Positions 34,102 through 46,900 are shown, counted from the stretch's first letter. The stretch: 64,000 nucleotides of DNA from Haplomitrium mnioides (GCA_049999725.1 JBNGIS010010495.1:1-64000); one strand, 5' to 3'. Numbers and translations are program-made. The notes: generated from the sequence alone by a model not told the origin.

Positions 34102-36295
34102 CATCTTTGTATAGATTATTGTGGTTTGAACAATCAATCAATAAAGAGTTCTTTTCATTTACCACACATTGATGATTTTTTTGGATTAATTAAGTGGTGC
34201 TCGATTCTTTTAAAGTTGGATCTTTGAAATGGCTATTGATAAATTCTTATCAAGCCAAGTGATGTGCCAAAGACACCTTTGCGCACCAAGTATAAGCATT
34301 TTGAGTGGAAGGTACTTACATTTGGACTCACTATTTTTCCCATCATATTTATGGATCAAATGCATAGAAATTTTTAATGGGTTATTAGAAAAGCCAATTT
34401 TGGTATTCTTAGATGACATTTTATTTTTAGTAAAACTAAAGGTGAGCATCATGATAGTCTGAAAGAAGTATTGCAAAGGTTTTGCAATTTGAAGTTTTAT
34501 TGCAAGAGATCCAAGTGAAAATTTTGGAAGAAAGAGGTTGCTTATCTAGAGCACAAGGTGTTTGTAGATGGTATTAAGATGGAAGAAGAGAAAATTAAAG
34601 CTATCACAGAGTGGCCAACACCAAAGGAGGCAAAAGACATTAGAGACTTTAATGGATTGAAAAACTTCTATCAATGATTCATCCATTATTATATGTATAT
34701 TATTGCACCACTTACAGATTTGCTAGGCAATAAGATCAAGTTTCAATGGACTACTAAAGAGCAAGCCATATTTCAACTACTCAAGTATGCAGTCTTTTCT
34801 CGTCTCATTCAACAACCATATGATCTAAAGGCATGTTATATAGTTGATTTTGTTAATTCTAATTTTTTATTGAATGATTATTACAACAACAGTTTGAGTA
34901 TGAACTTCATTCAATTGCCTCCATGTCACGCAAATTAAATACAGTGGAGAGAAATTATTTTGCAAGGGATCAAAAGCAATTGGCAATAGTTTATGCTATC
35001 AAGATATGGAGACATTTTCCTTTAGGAAGGTGTATACTTATGCGCACAAATCACAATCTAGTGTTACAAGAGATCCATCTAAAAATTTTGACAAGTGACC
35101 ATCATTAATAAGAAAACCAATTGCAACTCTTCTACATCAAGCTAGAATACAAGCCTAAAAAGATCCACACTATTTGTGATGCATTTTCACTTAGGTTGGA
35201 TTATCAAGAAAATACAATGGAGGTGGTTGGCATTAGAATATTACATCTTCATAAGGTAACTCATAAAAGTTATTACCAAAAACTACAAAAAGATGTCTTT
35301 TTTAGTCTTGTTCACGTAGAGTTGGTGGTCAAAAATAATGAGTATCATTATTTTTTCATTCGAGATGGTATTCTCTATTGAGGTTACCAAATATATGTTC
35401 CACAAGATGATATACTTTGAATAGCTTGTTTATAAGAAGTGCACAATATTTTAATATAAAGGCATCTTGGAGCAAAGAAAACTACAAAGTTTCTTCAATG
35501 CACTTCGTGGTGACCAAACTTGGCTTGAGATGTTTGTGGTTTTGTTTGTTTGTATGAAAGTTGTCAGTGAAGCAAAGTTTCAAATCAAAACCCAACGGGA
35601 CTTCTTTAGCCACCATTAATTCCTACTCACTAGGAACATATAAGTTTAGATCTTATCACTTCACTCCCAACTACACTTTGTGGGTTTACTACCATTGTTG
35701 TGTTTGTGAACAAACTCAATAAGGAGACTCATTTAGCACTAATGGTGAACACAATGGATGCTCTACAATCGAAAAACTTTTACCTTGATATTGTTTTTCG
35801 TCATCATAGAATGCTCAAGATGTTAATATTTGATAGAGATCCATATTTGACTCGAAAGCTTTTATGAGAATTGTTTAAACTTATAGGAAAGAAACTCTTT
35901 ATGTCTACTGTTTATCACCCTCAAATAGATGGGAAAATAAACTGGGCTAATTGCAATATGGAGAATGTGCTTCATGCATTCATCAATATTCATCACACCA
36001 ATTGGGATATATTCTTACTGGCTATGAATTTCGGCTACAACAACTCCAAATAAGCAAGTATTGGGATTTTCTACTTTCTCTCTTAATTTGGGTCAACATA
36101 CTCTTGTTCTTGATGGCTTGCTTTCTCCTTCTTCTTCATCCAATATTCCTAGTATTTCTACATTTTTGTCTTGTTTATCTTTTGTTTTTGCAAGATGCTC
36201 ACAACTATCTTACTGTTGCTGAAAATTGGCAAAAAAATATGCCTAAGACATAGTCGTGATTTCTTTGATGTTACTTTTAAAGTTGAAGTGAGATA
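34102..36295 (+). pseudogene. Decayed Ty3/gypsy pol (RT, RNase H, integrase), 5'-truncated
   Basis: RT starts mid-domain at FHLCIDYCGLNNQS and continues to ILVFLDDILF (about 34395-34425) with both catalytic Asp retained. Next come KIKFQWTTKEQAIFQLLKYA, an RNase H with NTVERNYFARDQKQLAIVYA, and an integrase with FDRDPYLTRK, STVYHPQIDGKINWANCNME and NWDIFLLAMNFGYNNSK. The catalytic Glu of the GQTERxN motif is Asn (INWAN). Stops are frequent. The N-terminal RT part is absent because the probable LTR before it ends exactly here, so that element probably inserted into this pol. Sequence style resembles element A, but no chromodomain is readable. Confidence 0.82.
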
Positions 36296-37991
36296 AGATT
36301 ACTTGCCTTTGAAGTTACTTTTAGAAAAGTAAGGTAACATCACTTTTAGGGTGAAATTGGAAGTGACTTATATATGAAAGAAGAAGGATGGCACGTTCTT
36401 CTCTTGTGTAAATAGAAGGGTTTTATAGCCTCACTCCTCATTCTAGAGTTTCTCTTAATTCGATTTGGCTGTTTGGGTGCTTGGCTTTGGCTTGGTTATT
36501 GGCATTGAGTCACATAACTCTATTAGAGTTATCTTGGGAGTTGTTACTTATTTGGAAGTTGGTCTTTGATCTCTTTTACAAGTTGCATCTCTTTAGCACT
36601 AGACATCGCAAGATTTTCTTGAGCAACTTTATGTTGTTCTTTCTTTGTAGATATGTTCAAGTGTTGGAAATTATGGTTTCTTCAAATCGGGCAGTATGGT
36701 TCTACAAAGTTTCATGAATCAAATAGATAGATTTGTTTATTTTTCCTTCTTATGTTGCTTTGTTCAATCAAATATATTTCTTCCAACACATATGTTAGTT
36801 GGTTGTAGATTTCTACTTTTTTAGTTGAATATTTATTTGATTCTCTTTTCTTGTAGAAAACTCCTTAAATATGTTCTGATTTATTCAAGACCAAGTTATA
36901 ATCCAGCTGTATGTGTAATTTCAATATTTACTTTGTCAAATATCTCAATCAAGTGTTTACTTGTTCTTCAATTGATTCACTTGATGAATAGTTTTTCTGT
37001 AAGTTGTTTTTCTAATGATTTTCTTCTGCGATTTGCTTTATTTTTTCAATAAGTTGTTCTCCATTGCATAGAATTTTGTGACGACAATCTTTAGCAATGT
37101 TTTATTCTCTTTCTTTTGTTTTTGCAAAATCATCTTTCGGTTTGTCAAATGAAAACCTAGCTTCAACTACAGATCTTTGTTTTCAACTATTCAACTTTAT
37201 GTTTTCATTCTTTAGATTAGGTTCCTCATTTCCATTCATTCAAAATGGTATGATTCTCTTCATCAAACAATCTTTTTCATTTTTACAAGGTATTTTCGAT
37301 CGATTCTAGTTTATGTTTTTTTTTTCTTTGCTGATTTCTTTCAACAAGCTTCTTCAATCGATTCATCATCTTTCAGAATCTATCTATCATTGATTATTTC
37401 ACTTTTTCAATTTTTTTCTTGTGCTGATTTTCTAGCATTGATCAAATATATTTGTTTTTATTTTGTAACTCTGATTTATTTTTTTCTACAAAGTTCTTCT
37501 GTTATTGAATTCTGCTTTGTTTGAAGACACTCTCATCACACAAGAAAAAAAATGGAACCAAAAAACCAGAATGGAATGCTAATATAAAAATCTTAAGAAA
37601 AATTGTTTAGAACAAAACTATTTTGTTTCAGACTTATTTTTGGAGCCGAATAGTCGACCAAAGAGGACAATTTGCCTCTATTGAAGGTCAAAAATATCTA
37701 CACCCAAAGACCTTGCAATCTGATTTCTGTCCTTGGCAAAATTTGATTTTTCTTCTAGTAGCTATTTACAAAGCCAAATAAATAGAAATTTGAAGAAGAA
37801 TTATTGCTCTTAAAGTGTTGTTGTCGAGGAACTCAATCCAAATCCACCAAAAAATGTCCATGTTTCTTTGAATATGTAATCTATCTACTCTAACTTTGAT
37901 ATTTTTCCAGCATGAAAATTTACTTAGCAATTTGCTTCTAAAAATATCATAACCATAATATTGAGGGTAATCTTTAAGAAAAATATTTTAA
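36296..37991. other. T-rich unassigned DNA before the assembly gap
   Basis: The first part may hold the 3' interior end and LTR of the gypsy pol just upstream (a purine-rich GAAAGAAGAAGGATGG near 36377), but no partner copy exists to prove it. From about 36730 the DNA is pyrimidine-rich on the plus strand, with short open frames that look like low-complexity chance frames. No gene is recognised. Confidence 0.4.
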
Positions 37992-38091
37992 NNNNNNNNN
38001 NNNNNNNNNNNNNNNNNNNNNNNNNNNNNNNNNNNNNNNNNNNNNNNNNNNNNNNNNNNNNNNNNNNNNNNNNNNNNNNNNNNNNNNNNNN
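37992..38091. other. Assembly gap (100 N)
   Basis: Exactly 100 N, the size commonly used for gaps of unknown length. Linkage across it rests on the assembler, not on sequence. Confidence 0.99.
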
Positions 38092-38829
38092 GTATATTGG
38101 AAAATTTTTCTAAATTGTTTTTAGGAGAGAGGGATTTATCAAAAAGAAAAAAAAATTCAAATGGAAATTTTCCTTTAGAAAAAGAAGAAATTAGGAAATA
38201 AAAGTATTATATATATGATTTAGAAAAAATCTCAAAATATATTTTTTATTCTAAATTTTCCAAAAAAAAATTTGTAAAAACAATTTGTGGTAGAGCAAAG
38301 TAACGTGTTAGATTGCATTCATCATTCTAAAACAAACATTCAAGAAATAAGTGAGTAATGAGCTTTTCTTTTATCTTTTCACATATGAATAGAGTGTATA
38401 TGCTTCAAACAATCTCATTTATATGATCAAGATATTTAAATAAATAGGATGAATCTTTCCTCATCCTATTTTTTCCTCTAATAGATATGTAGAGTGGTTA
38501 TGATTAAAACCTTGATCATAGATTAGACTAACTATTACTACTAATACTAGACTAGTGCATTATTTTTTAATTAGTTATATCTTTTTTACAACTTTTCAAC
38601 TTTTGTTGTAATCTATATTTTTCATATTTTGTAAGTTTTATGAATATGTTTATCCTAGTGACTTCTTTTTTTTTGAGACAGAACTTAATGCACACAAGAA
38701 CTCTTCAATGTAAATTATTGTTCATTGTTTCTTATCCTTTGTCAATGTAAATCAAACCTAAATGGTATACTTTATTTTGTTCGTCAAACTTTTTAAGATT
38801 AAAAAATATCACAATATTCTTACCTACCT
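38092..38829. other. AT-rich unassigned DNA
   Basis: Very AT-rich, with long A and T runs. No open frame or known repeat was recognised. Confidence 0.5.
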
Positions 38830-39125
38830 CCCATTTTCCTGGAAGCATATGAGTTTTTGGGCTACTGAGCATTTCTACATTGCACTTGGATTGCTTAAGC
38901 CATTATATATCTAGACTATAGAGCCTTATTTGCATATGGACTTTGATGTAGAACTCAACACCTTATATGTGCATACACTCCAATGCAGAACTTGAAACCC
39001 TATGCACAATGAACTATTGAAGCCTTTTAAGCCTCTTTGACTAACCTCCACGCATGCATGTATGCCTCTTGACCACTAAACCTTGTGTGTGTAGACTCGA
39101 AAGCAAAAGTTGGAACCCCACACAA
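38830..39125 (+). repeat. Degenerate short repeat, left flank of the solo LTR
   Basis: Blocks such as TATATGTGCATACACTCCAATGC followed by AGAACTTGAAACCC, and TTGTGTGTGTAGACTCGAAAGC, recur. They continue on the far side of the solo LTR at 42199-42450 (for example GTCCATGGACTTTGAAGCG), so the LTR split one repeat tract. The consensus resembles CTATGTGCATAGACTTTGAA and recalls the array at 3640-4560. Confidence 0.45.
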
Positions 39126-42100
39126 TGTCACTGCCCTCCTTCAAGCCTTAACCTTCACAGGTGCCACTTGGAAGGCAAAGGAGGACAAAACAAGGGAAAT
39201 AGGTTCTTTTGTGAGATGGACTCTTGCAAGTTATCTTTTTAAGGCTTTAAAGAATTCTTCTTCTCCTTACAAGCCCTTTCACGGATCAACAATCACCCCA
39301 GCAACACTCTTGCTCATTCACACTCAATGCCAACACACACATACACATGGACCAAGGTACTCCTCTGGTAATCTGCAATATAGTTCAAGGGCCCCAAATC
39401 TAGACCCAACCACCTTGTATGCAAATCAAGAGCAGAATACAATACCCCAAGTATCACGAAACAATGCCAATGGACCTAACTCCCCCTTCACAGGGCTGTC
39501 CAGGGCTTGTATGCTCCTTGTCCTAAGTGTTTCTTATACAATACAACATAATTCAAATCTAACTAATACACTCATACACAAATATAAACACACATGCATT
39601 GCAATCCACCAAAATCGTATGCCTTACAAAACCACAAGGCTGACCTCTCCAGCAGACTCCTTCCTTCCTCAACTCACAATCTCAATCTTCATTCCATCTC
39701 CCACGCACACACCCTTCTTTTAGATAGTTTTTTAACTTCCCTCGCGAGAAGTCCTGGATTTACTTCCTCAGGCTCCGAAGAGGATTTCTTTAACTTCCAC
39801 CTCTGGAAGACAGTCCTCTTGACTGCTGGCTACTCACTCCACCTCCAAACCTTGAACAAATCTTCTCCACAGTACACGGGCACTAACGCACTCTCTTCTT
39901 AGCTCCACTTGAAAGATTAAACCAGAGCACACTCCAAGCGTTTCTGGGTTTGATGCTCTTGCACAGATGATGCTGAGACGACTCCAAGATCCCCCTTGGC
40001 AGCCTCTCCCGAATTCCAAACAGATAGGATCCCCTTCAATTTCTCATATCGATTCACCTCCACTACATGTCCACCCGCAGGGATGAGTTCACCTGGATCG
40101 CTCGAGCCTCTAGAGCTCCACACCCAGCAATTCTCGACGCCCATTTAGTCCACCTCCACCCTTGCTAGCCCCCTACTTGAGTCCACTTGCCTCACGTAAA
40201 TCTTCACTAGAATCCCTTCTGCCTTACCTCGTTGTGTCTTCCTATCCCAAGATCGCTTGCGCGTCTCTAATTTGTATGCACACTAACCCATTGAATGTCG
40301 CAGCCCATCGATCTATACCCCTTGCACTTTTGCCCCTTCATGTCTGTTTCGTTTGAAAAGGTTGTTTTTCTTGTTGGCTCTAAGCCCCCGATGTGGCGAC
40401 ATCTGTCCCGCCTATTTGCGGAATGATCCAAGTACAACGATCAGTTCCGAGGTTTTCTGGGTCTGATCCGAAGAATTCCACAGAACGGAATCTGAAGAAT
40501 CCCTCGGAACCGAGCTTGAAGAATACCGCAGAACCGCAGACTCCAACGTTAACTTCCATCCACTACCGTCGTTCGACGCCGCTTTCAACCGGGAAGTTGG
40601 ACTGCCACCGCTGATCTAGATCTGAAGTTGACCATGGACTCTGATCCGAAGGATCCCTTGGACAAATGAGTCTGAAGAACCCCTCATACTTCTAAGTCCA
40701 AAGTTGATTTGTCAACGCTGCCGCCATCCGACGTCGTCTTCAACCCAGAAGTTGGACCGCCACCACTAATTTGGATCCGAAGTTGACCACGGCTCTGACC
40801 CAAAGGATCCCTTGGATAGGTGAGTCTGAAGAACCCCTCTGACTCCTGAGTTTGAAGTTGACTTTCTTCTACAGGGCGCCGTCCGATGCCACTTTCAACT
40901 GGGAAGGTGGACCGCCGCACCGATCTCGGGTTCCGAAGTTGACCACGGGAGATTACGAAATACTCATCAAACAGGGAGTCTGAAGGAAACCGCGGAACCT
41001 ATGGACTCGAGGTTGACTTGGTTCCGCAAGGCGTCGTTCAACGTCGCTTTCAACAAGGAAGGTGGACCACCGTGCTGAGCTAGGGTTGCGAAGTTAACTA
41101 CATGAGATTCCAAAATATTCCTCTAATAGGGACCCGCAGTTGACTTGGTTCCGTAGGGCCCCATGCGACATCGCTTTCAACCGAGAAGTTGGACCGCCAC
41201 CGCTGACCTGGATCCAAAGTTGATCGCAAACTGTAATCCAAAGGATTCCTCAGACATGTGAGTTTGAAGAACCCCTCAGACTCTTGAGTCCGAGGTTGAC
41301 TTTCTTCCACAGGGCACCGTCCGACACCTCTTTCAACCAGGAATGTAGACCTCTGTGCTAACGTGGGGTTCCAAAGTTGACCACGGGAGATTTTGGAATA
41401 TTCTTTGGACAAGGAGTCCGAAGTAAACCACAGACTCCTATGAATTGGCCACATTTCCACAGCATCTCTCGGACGCCTCCGAAGATGCCACATCTCCGCA
41501 GCAAGCCTGTGGACACCTCCGAGGCCACCACATTTCCGTAGAAGCCCGCGGAACTGTGAAGGAAGTGGTTTCCGACCCCAGTAGAACCCGTCAACACATG
41601 AGGAAGTAAAGTGTCCTCTGATCATCGGCGTCGTCACTGCTTACAAAGGTCATTGCCCCTCCTCTCAATTCCTGCTTCAAGCGCCAGGCATCTAAAAGCT
41701 TGCGCTGCAGTATTCCCCTTACCTGTGGTCCCTTCTACTTCTCTCGGTCTTCGATCTCCGCCCTACGCCTTTGGTCCTCCTCCTCTGGTCCCCGATCCTT
41801 CTTCACTTCTGAGGTTTCTTTTCCTTCTTCTTCAAGGCTGATCGTCTCTGGTGAGCGCTCCGTTTCCTCCCTACTTTGACCGTGATCCTTGCATTTCAGT
41901 GATGCTTGCAGGCTCCAGTCCGCTTCCTTCAAATTTTAGTGGTGCCTCCATTCGCTAGTCGCCACAGCTCCCTTCTCCCACTCTGCAGTGATCTCGTGAG
42001 CCCTTCTTCTGTGAACCTCCCTTCCTTCCTCGCCACGGCCCAATTCCACTCCTCGGATCTAGGCGATCCGCTCTTACTCACTGATTGGAGCTGATCCGCT

Positions 42101-42198
42101 GCTTCCGAGGTACTTTAACATTTACGAGAGAGGAATTGCTCCACTGTGACCTTCAATTCCACGAATTCTTCCCTAGTACCTCATGTCACCGACTGACA
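39126..42198 (-). mobile_element. Solo LTR of the element C family (3.07 kb, minus strand)
   Basis: Read on the minus strand it begins TGTCAGTCGGTGAC and shares with the C LTR the blocks GGAAGAATTCG and CCTCGGAAGCAGCGGA, and the GGATCC-rich U3. It ends with a GGTTAAGGCTTGAAGGAGG block and TGACA, like LTRs B and C. No interior sequence adjoins either end. The flanking 5-mers CACAA (left) and CATAG (right) match at three of five positions, with two transitions separating them, so an aged target duplication is possible. It probably arose by recombination between the two LTRs of a full element. Confidence 0.8.
40624..41400 (-). repeat. Tandem repeat of ~155 bp in U3 of the solo LTR (5-6 copies)
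   Basis: The anchor GAAGTTGACC (plus-strand reading, with small changes) recurs at 40624, 40779, 40935, 41090, 41216 and 41373. The spacing is 155-157 bases except for one unit of 126. Units share AAGGATCCCTTGG, GAAGAACCCCTC and CAACCGGGAAGTTGGACCGCC-type blocks. It corresponds to the 107-125 bp array of element C but has a longer unit and more copies. Confidence 0.75.
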
Positions 42199-42450
42199 CA
42201 TAGGCATGCACTACTAAAGTCCCTTTGCAGCATTTTGATATTGAACCTTTTGCACTTTTGGATTGTTGAAGCATTTACCCACTTTGAATACTGAACCCTA
42301 TGTGTCCATGGACTTTGAAGCGAAACATGAAGTCCACTTCTTGCTTAGACTTTGAACAAGAGCTCAGAGCTCCTCATACAGTATGGTTTATAAAGCTTAT
42401 ATACCTTGGGCTTTGAACTGGTGCTCCAAACTCCTAATGCATATGAGCTT
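42199..42450 (+). repeat. Degenerate short repeat, right flank of the solo LTR
   Basis: Continuation of the tract at 38830-39125, with motifs such as CCTATGTGTCCATGGACTTTG and CTTGGGCTTTGAACTGGTGC. Confidence 0.45.
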
Positions 42451-43234
42451 TTCTCTGATGTTCTTTGTTTATTTTTCAAATAATTATTTTATTGTGGGTT
42501 CATTTCTTAACGCATTTCAAGTTTGTACCACACATTTAGTTTCAAAATGATTGAATTTTAGTGTTTGTTGGATATTTACGGCATTGGATTATTTTTTATC
42601 TAAATTTCAAGTTTATATGAAAAACACATAATTTTTTTTATTGAATTTGAGATTTTCAATATTTTCACAAAAAGTTATAAGTTGATAAAATTTTGCATGA
42701 AATTATTTTATTTTTATCTAATATGCTTGTTGAAAATGTCAAAAATCAAGTTAAAAACTCTCAAATTTTTATAAAATAAAAAATATTTGTTTTTCTCTTG
42801 TTTTGAACTTAAAAGTGTCATTTTTTAGAAACAAACTTCTATTTTGAGTAATCTGAATAATAAAAAATAATGATGTAGAAGAAATTATAGTCATTAATTT
42901 TTGTTGACCAAAATGACAATGATATAGAAACAATTATTTGTTAGTTTAATCAACAAAAATAAATGACTAAAATAAGGATGTAAGGGACTAGTAATTTTAT
43001 TTCAAGAGAGAAGCATAATTTCCCAGTCCATACTCAAATAGAAAGATGATAACAAGGCAACATGTTGTGCTTAGAAGACAAGTTTAAATGTTTTGTTATT
43101 GGCTAGCTTGGAATGCATTTCCCAAACATCAATGGCTTGTACAATACTTAACATTATACAATGCAGCAATTGGCCTAGGGCTCGCTCATCACTCCTCAAT
43201 TGGCACTTGTAGTTGCGGGTGCTTGTTCAAGCTC
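42451..43234. other. AT-rich unassigned DNA
   Basis: No open frame, domain or clear repeat is recognised. Two short similar stretches around 42860-42960 (AATGATGTAGAAGAAATTAT and AATGATATAGAAACAATTAT) hint at decayed duplication. Confidence 0.4.
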
Positions 43235-43262
43235 AAGAGAAGAGAAGAGAAGAGAAGAGAAA
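43235..43262. repeat. (AGAGA)n microsatellite
   Basis: About five AAGAG/AGAGA pentamers in a row. Confidence 0.9.
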
Positions 43263-43639
43263 GGAGTGATGATGTGTGTGTGAGGACCAGCTTGAATGAA
43301 GATGTTGCTTTTGTCCATTGTAATCTTCAGTCATAGAGGGATCTAAGGTCAAAGTTTTGTGGAAGGTGGTCTACTTGATTGGTGTCCAAATTTCATCATG
43401 GTCACTAGAAGACGTACCTTGGAAAAACATAGTCTTGAAGCTCATATTGTCACTCAAAAAGTCCTCAAATTTTTATACAACTTAGTATTTAAAGATTGCT
43501 TGAAGTGGACTTCCTCGAATCAAACTCCCAAGTCCAATCAACATCAATAAATCCAAAAGGAATTCATTGGCTACCTAGTTTTCTAATATTTGATTCCCAT
43601 GTCATTTGTCATTTTCAAGCATCACATTGCTCTCTTAAC

Positions 43640-45750
43640 TACTTTCTAGTGACTCATTCCGGAATCATGTATGAAATGAGTTATGCTACTTATAGCGAAT
43701 GACAAACATGGTCTTGTATAGATGACTGCTTTTATCAAACTTCCATCTACTTTTTGTAATGGTATCTTTGCCATCTCACCTTTCATGTTTTCATTGATTG
43801 GACAATCATCAATGTTCAATGTAATACCAATCTCCATGGGTGTTGAAATTTTCTAACAATTATCCATCATGAAATGTTTCAAAATCCCAAAAATGTACAT
43901 TTTCTAGCGAATCTTGACCCATCATTTCTCACAATTTATCGTAGCTTCCATACCCAATCATTGACTTTTGTTGTTGAAGTGTGACATTTCAAGCTCTTGA
44001 GATAAATGAGTTTACACCCTTTGCATTTTACTTGCTACTGCTTACTAAAAATGTGTCATTAACATGCATGATGAACTCCGTTGAGATTGTCTTCATGTAC
44101 AAGCTCTTATCTACAACTGCAGTCCCAAAGTTCATTTTATTAGTAAGGAAAGAATCAATCCTTGGAAATCATTGTCTTGAAGCTTATAAGGATTATACAA
44201 GGCTTTATTCAGCTTTTAGACTTACCTAATCAACTTGTTTCTATCCATACTCCTTCTTGGCAATGATTGAGGTTATGTTGGGTGCCACGACATTTCTAAT
44301 TTGATAAGTATTTAAAGAGTATATCACCTTTGGGACTTCTCAGTGTATGGTTGACTACTCCCACTTAATTGAGAGTCAAGGATTGCATCAACCTATACAT
44401 CTATAGATGGTTGACATGGCACCTTACCTTCATGTTTGCATTGATTGAAAAATCGTAAGGGTTTAGTGTACTACCAATCTCCATTAGTGTTGAGATGATC
44501 TTACAATTATCCATCATGAAATGTTTCAAAATCCTCAAAAATGTACATTTCTTGGCTAATCTTGATCCATTCGCCCTGAAAATTTCTTGTAGCTTTCATA
44601 ACCAAGCATTTATTTTTGTAGCCCAAGTATGAAACTTTAAACTCTTGAGATAAATGAGTTTATACCCTTTATGTTTTACTTGTTGATGCCTACCTAAAAT
44701 GTGTCAACAACATACAGCACCAGCATGATGAATTATGATGATGATGTCCTCATGTACAAGTTCTTTTCTACAACTGCATCCCTAAAGTTCAACATATTAG
44801 CAAGTAATGAACCAATCCATGGAAACCATTATGTTAAGGTTTTTAAGAGACCACACAAGGCTTTATTCAGCTTTCAAACTTTCCTAGTCAACTTTTCTCC
44901 TTCCATACTCCTTGTTGTAAGTTTTTGAGGTTGTGTAGGGTGCAGCATCATTTGTTTTCTAAGCCTTTAAGGAGTATATCACCCTTGGGACTTCTCAATG
45001 TATAGTTGACTACTCCCACTTATTCTAGAGTCAAGGATTGCATCAACCTGTTCATCTATAGGTGGCTGATAGGGTATCTTAGCCCTCTCACCTTTTATGT
45101 TTTCATTGATTGGATAAACATCAACGTTCAATGTAGTACCAATCTCCATTGGTGTTGAGATTATCTTAAAATTGTCCATAATCAAACATTTCAAAATCCT
45201 AAAAAATGTATATTTTCTTGCTAATCTTGATCCATTCTTCCTCAAAATTTATGTTAACTCCCATACCCAAGCATTGACTTATGTTGCCCAAGTATAACAT
45301 CTCAAACTCATGAAATTAATGAGTTTACACCCTTTTGTTTTACTTGCTACTGCTAACCAAAAATGTGACATCAACATATAGCACGAGCATGATGAATTCT
45401 ATTGATGACGTCTTCATGTACAAATTCTTATCTACAGCTGCAGCCGTAAAGGTAAACTTATTAGAAAGTAATGAATCAATCTATGGAAACCACAATCTTC
45501 AAGCTTTTTAAAAACTATACAAGGCTTTATTCAACTTGCATACTATACCAATAAGCTTGTTTCCTTTCATACTCCTTCTTAATAGTGGTTGAAGTTGTGT
45601 AGGGTGTCACAACATTTCTTCGATAAGTCTTTAAGGGGTATATCACCCTTGGGATTTCTGTGTCTATGGTTGACTACTCCCATTAAATTGAGAGTCAAGG
45701 AGTGCATCAACCTGTACATTTACAAGTGGTTGATGAATATTAGTCTACCT
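43640..45750 (-). pseudogene. Tandemly triplicated copia RT segment
   Basis: Each unit carries the RT thumb phrase STPMEIGTTLN and, where readable, NENxKGExAKIP (the usual TPM...N..E...M...PY..AVGSL). The anchor TGTTGA after ATCTCCAT recurs at 43841, 44488 and 45153, spaced 647 and 665 bases. The units share long stretches, for example the AACTCTTGAGATAAATGAG and AAGGCTTTATTCA blocks. All are interrupted by stops. Confidence 0.78.
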
Positions 45751-45966
45751 ACTTAACTCTTTGGATGGAGAGATTGGTAGGGCTTGACTTGTTTTGATTA
45801 TCACTCAAAAAGTAGGTAATTCAACAACTTTTTCAATTTCAAGATCACTGTGTAGAGCTAAATCCTAAGGATGGCTGGAGATCTTGATTACTTGTGAAGA
45901 TCACATCTTTATGAAGGATGGCTCTCTTGTGTCTTTTCTTTTGAAGCCAACATGCTTCTCCTCATC

Positions 45967-46840
45967 TTAGCCAAGAAATATATATTCTTTGGTTTTATAA
46001 TCCATTGTAGATCTATGATTTTCATGGATTATTGCATATGTTGTGAACCCGAAATTCCTCGAATGATAAAAGTATGGTCTAATACAAATCCATATCTCAT
46101 AAGGAGTGTTTTGATTCTTGATATTTTGTGAGGGCTCTATTTTGCGCATAGTTTGTAGTAAGTGGAGACTTCTTCTAATAAGACTTAGATAACTTTGAAT
46201 TATTAAACATACCAAAAATGATTAACCTCCTTTATTGTTTTTGTTCTTTCTTTGTGCTACCTCACTGTGTTCAAGAGTGTCAGAGACAGCAAATTTTCTT
46301 GCAATGTGAATTTCAAAATGAAAGAAACTCATAAAACCCATATTCAACTCCATTATTAGCTCTAAGGGTTTTAGTCCTTTTGAAATGGAGGTTTTCGACA
46401 ATGTCTTTGTAATGCTTAAACCATTTCAAGGCCTCACATTTATACCTCAGCAAATAGACAACTTTGTATCTTGAAAAATCATCAATGAATATGATATAAT
46501 AAGTTTGTTGACAAAGTGTGGGATAGTTCTTGATTGGATCAACAGTATTTGAATGAACTATGTGCAATATCTTAGTTGCTTTATTGGCCTTATCTTTGGG
46601 AATTGTTCTTTTGGTTTGTTTTCCATGAATGCATAATTTGCATAAGTCTATGTGGGTATACATTTCTAGACCATTGCACATAGAACTTAAGATTTTCATC
46701 ATTGGAAGATTAATACTTTCCTCTTGTATCAACAAACCAAATATTACCTTCTCAAGATGCTTCCATGTAGGTTGTATCTTTGTTTTTTTCTTCTCCTTTA
46801 TTTTATAGATGGCTCTTACATGAGCATTCTTATGCCACAA
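45967..46840 (-). pseudogene. Copia integrase relic
   Basis: The long open part (46840-46313) reads a pre-integrase/integrase sequence with CKLCIHGKQTKRTIP, IIFIDDFSRYKVVYLLRYK and LRANNGVEYG. The C-terminal part (46215-45967) has NTPYEIWICIRPYF and DYKTKEYIFLG. Both catalytic Asp are replaced by Asn: the usual HSD is HSN, and TDNG is ANNG. Each is a GAT/GAC to AAT/AAC type change. Confidence 0.82.
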
Positions 46841-46900
46841 ATCTTAAGCCATAAGCCCAAGCTTTTCACAGCAGTAGCATTTTGCTTTATTTTTTATTTA

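Larger units (their letters stand above)
43380..46900 (-). mobile_element. Decayed Ty1/copia element with triplicated RT segment
   Basis: In minus-strand order the integrase (about 46840-45960) is followed by RT sequence present three times in tandem (about 45750-43640) and by the start of RNase H (DVDWTWEFDSRKSTSS, near 43530-43490). Integrase before RT identifies copia. Stops and frameshifts are everywhere. No LTRs or target duplications could be identified. Confidence 0.82.

Noticed and set aside
36481-37309. Short hydrophobic open frames that resemble small membrane proteins
   Set aside because: The region is T-rich, which yields Phe/Leu/Ser-rich translations by chance. No promoter, homology or conserved start was seen.
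39085-39723. 212-codon plus-strand frame
   Set aside because: Antisense to the U5/R part of the solo LTR and begins outside it; no domain.
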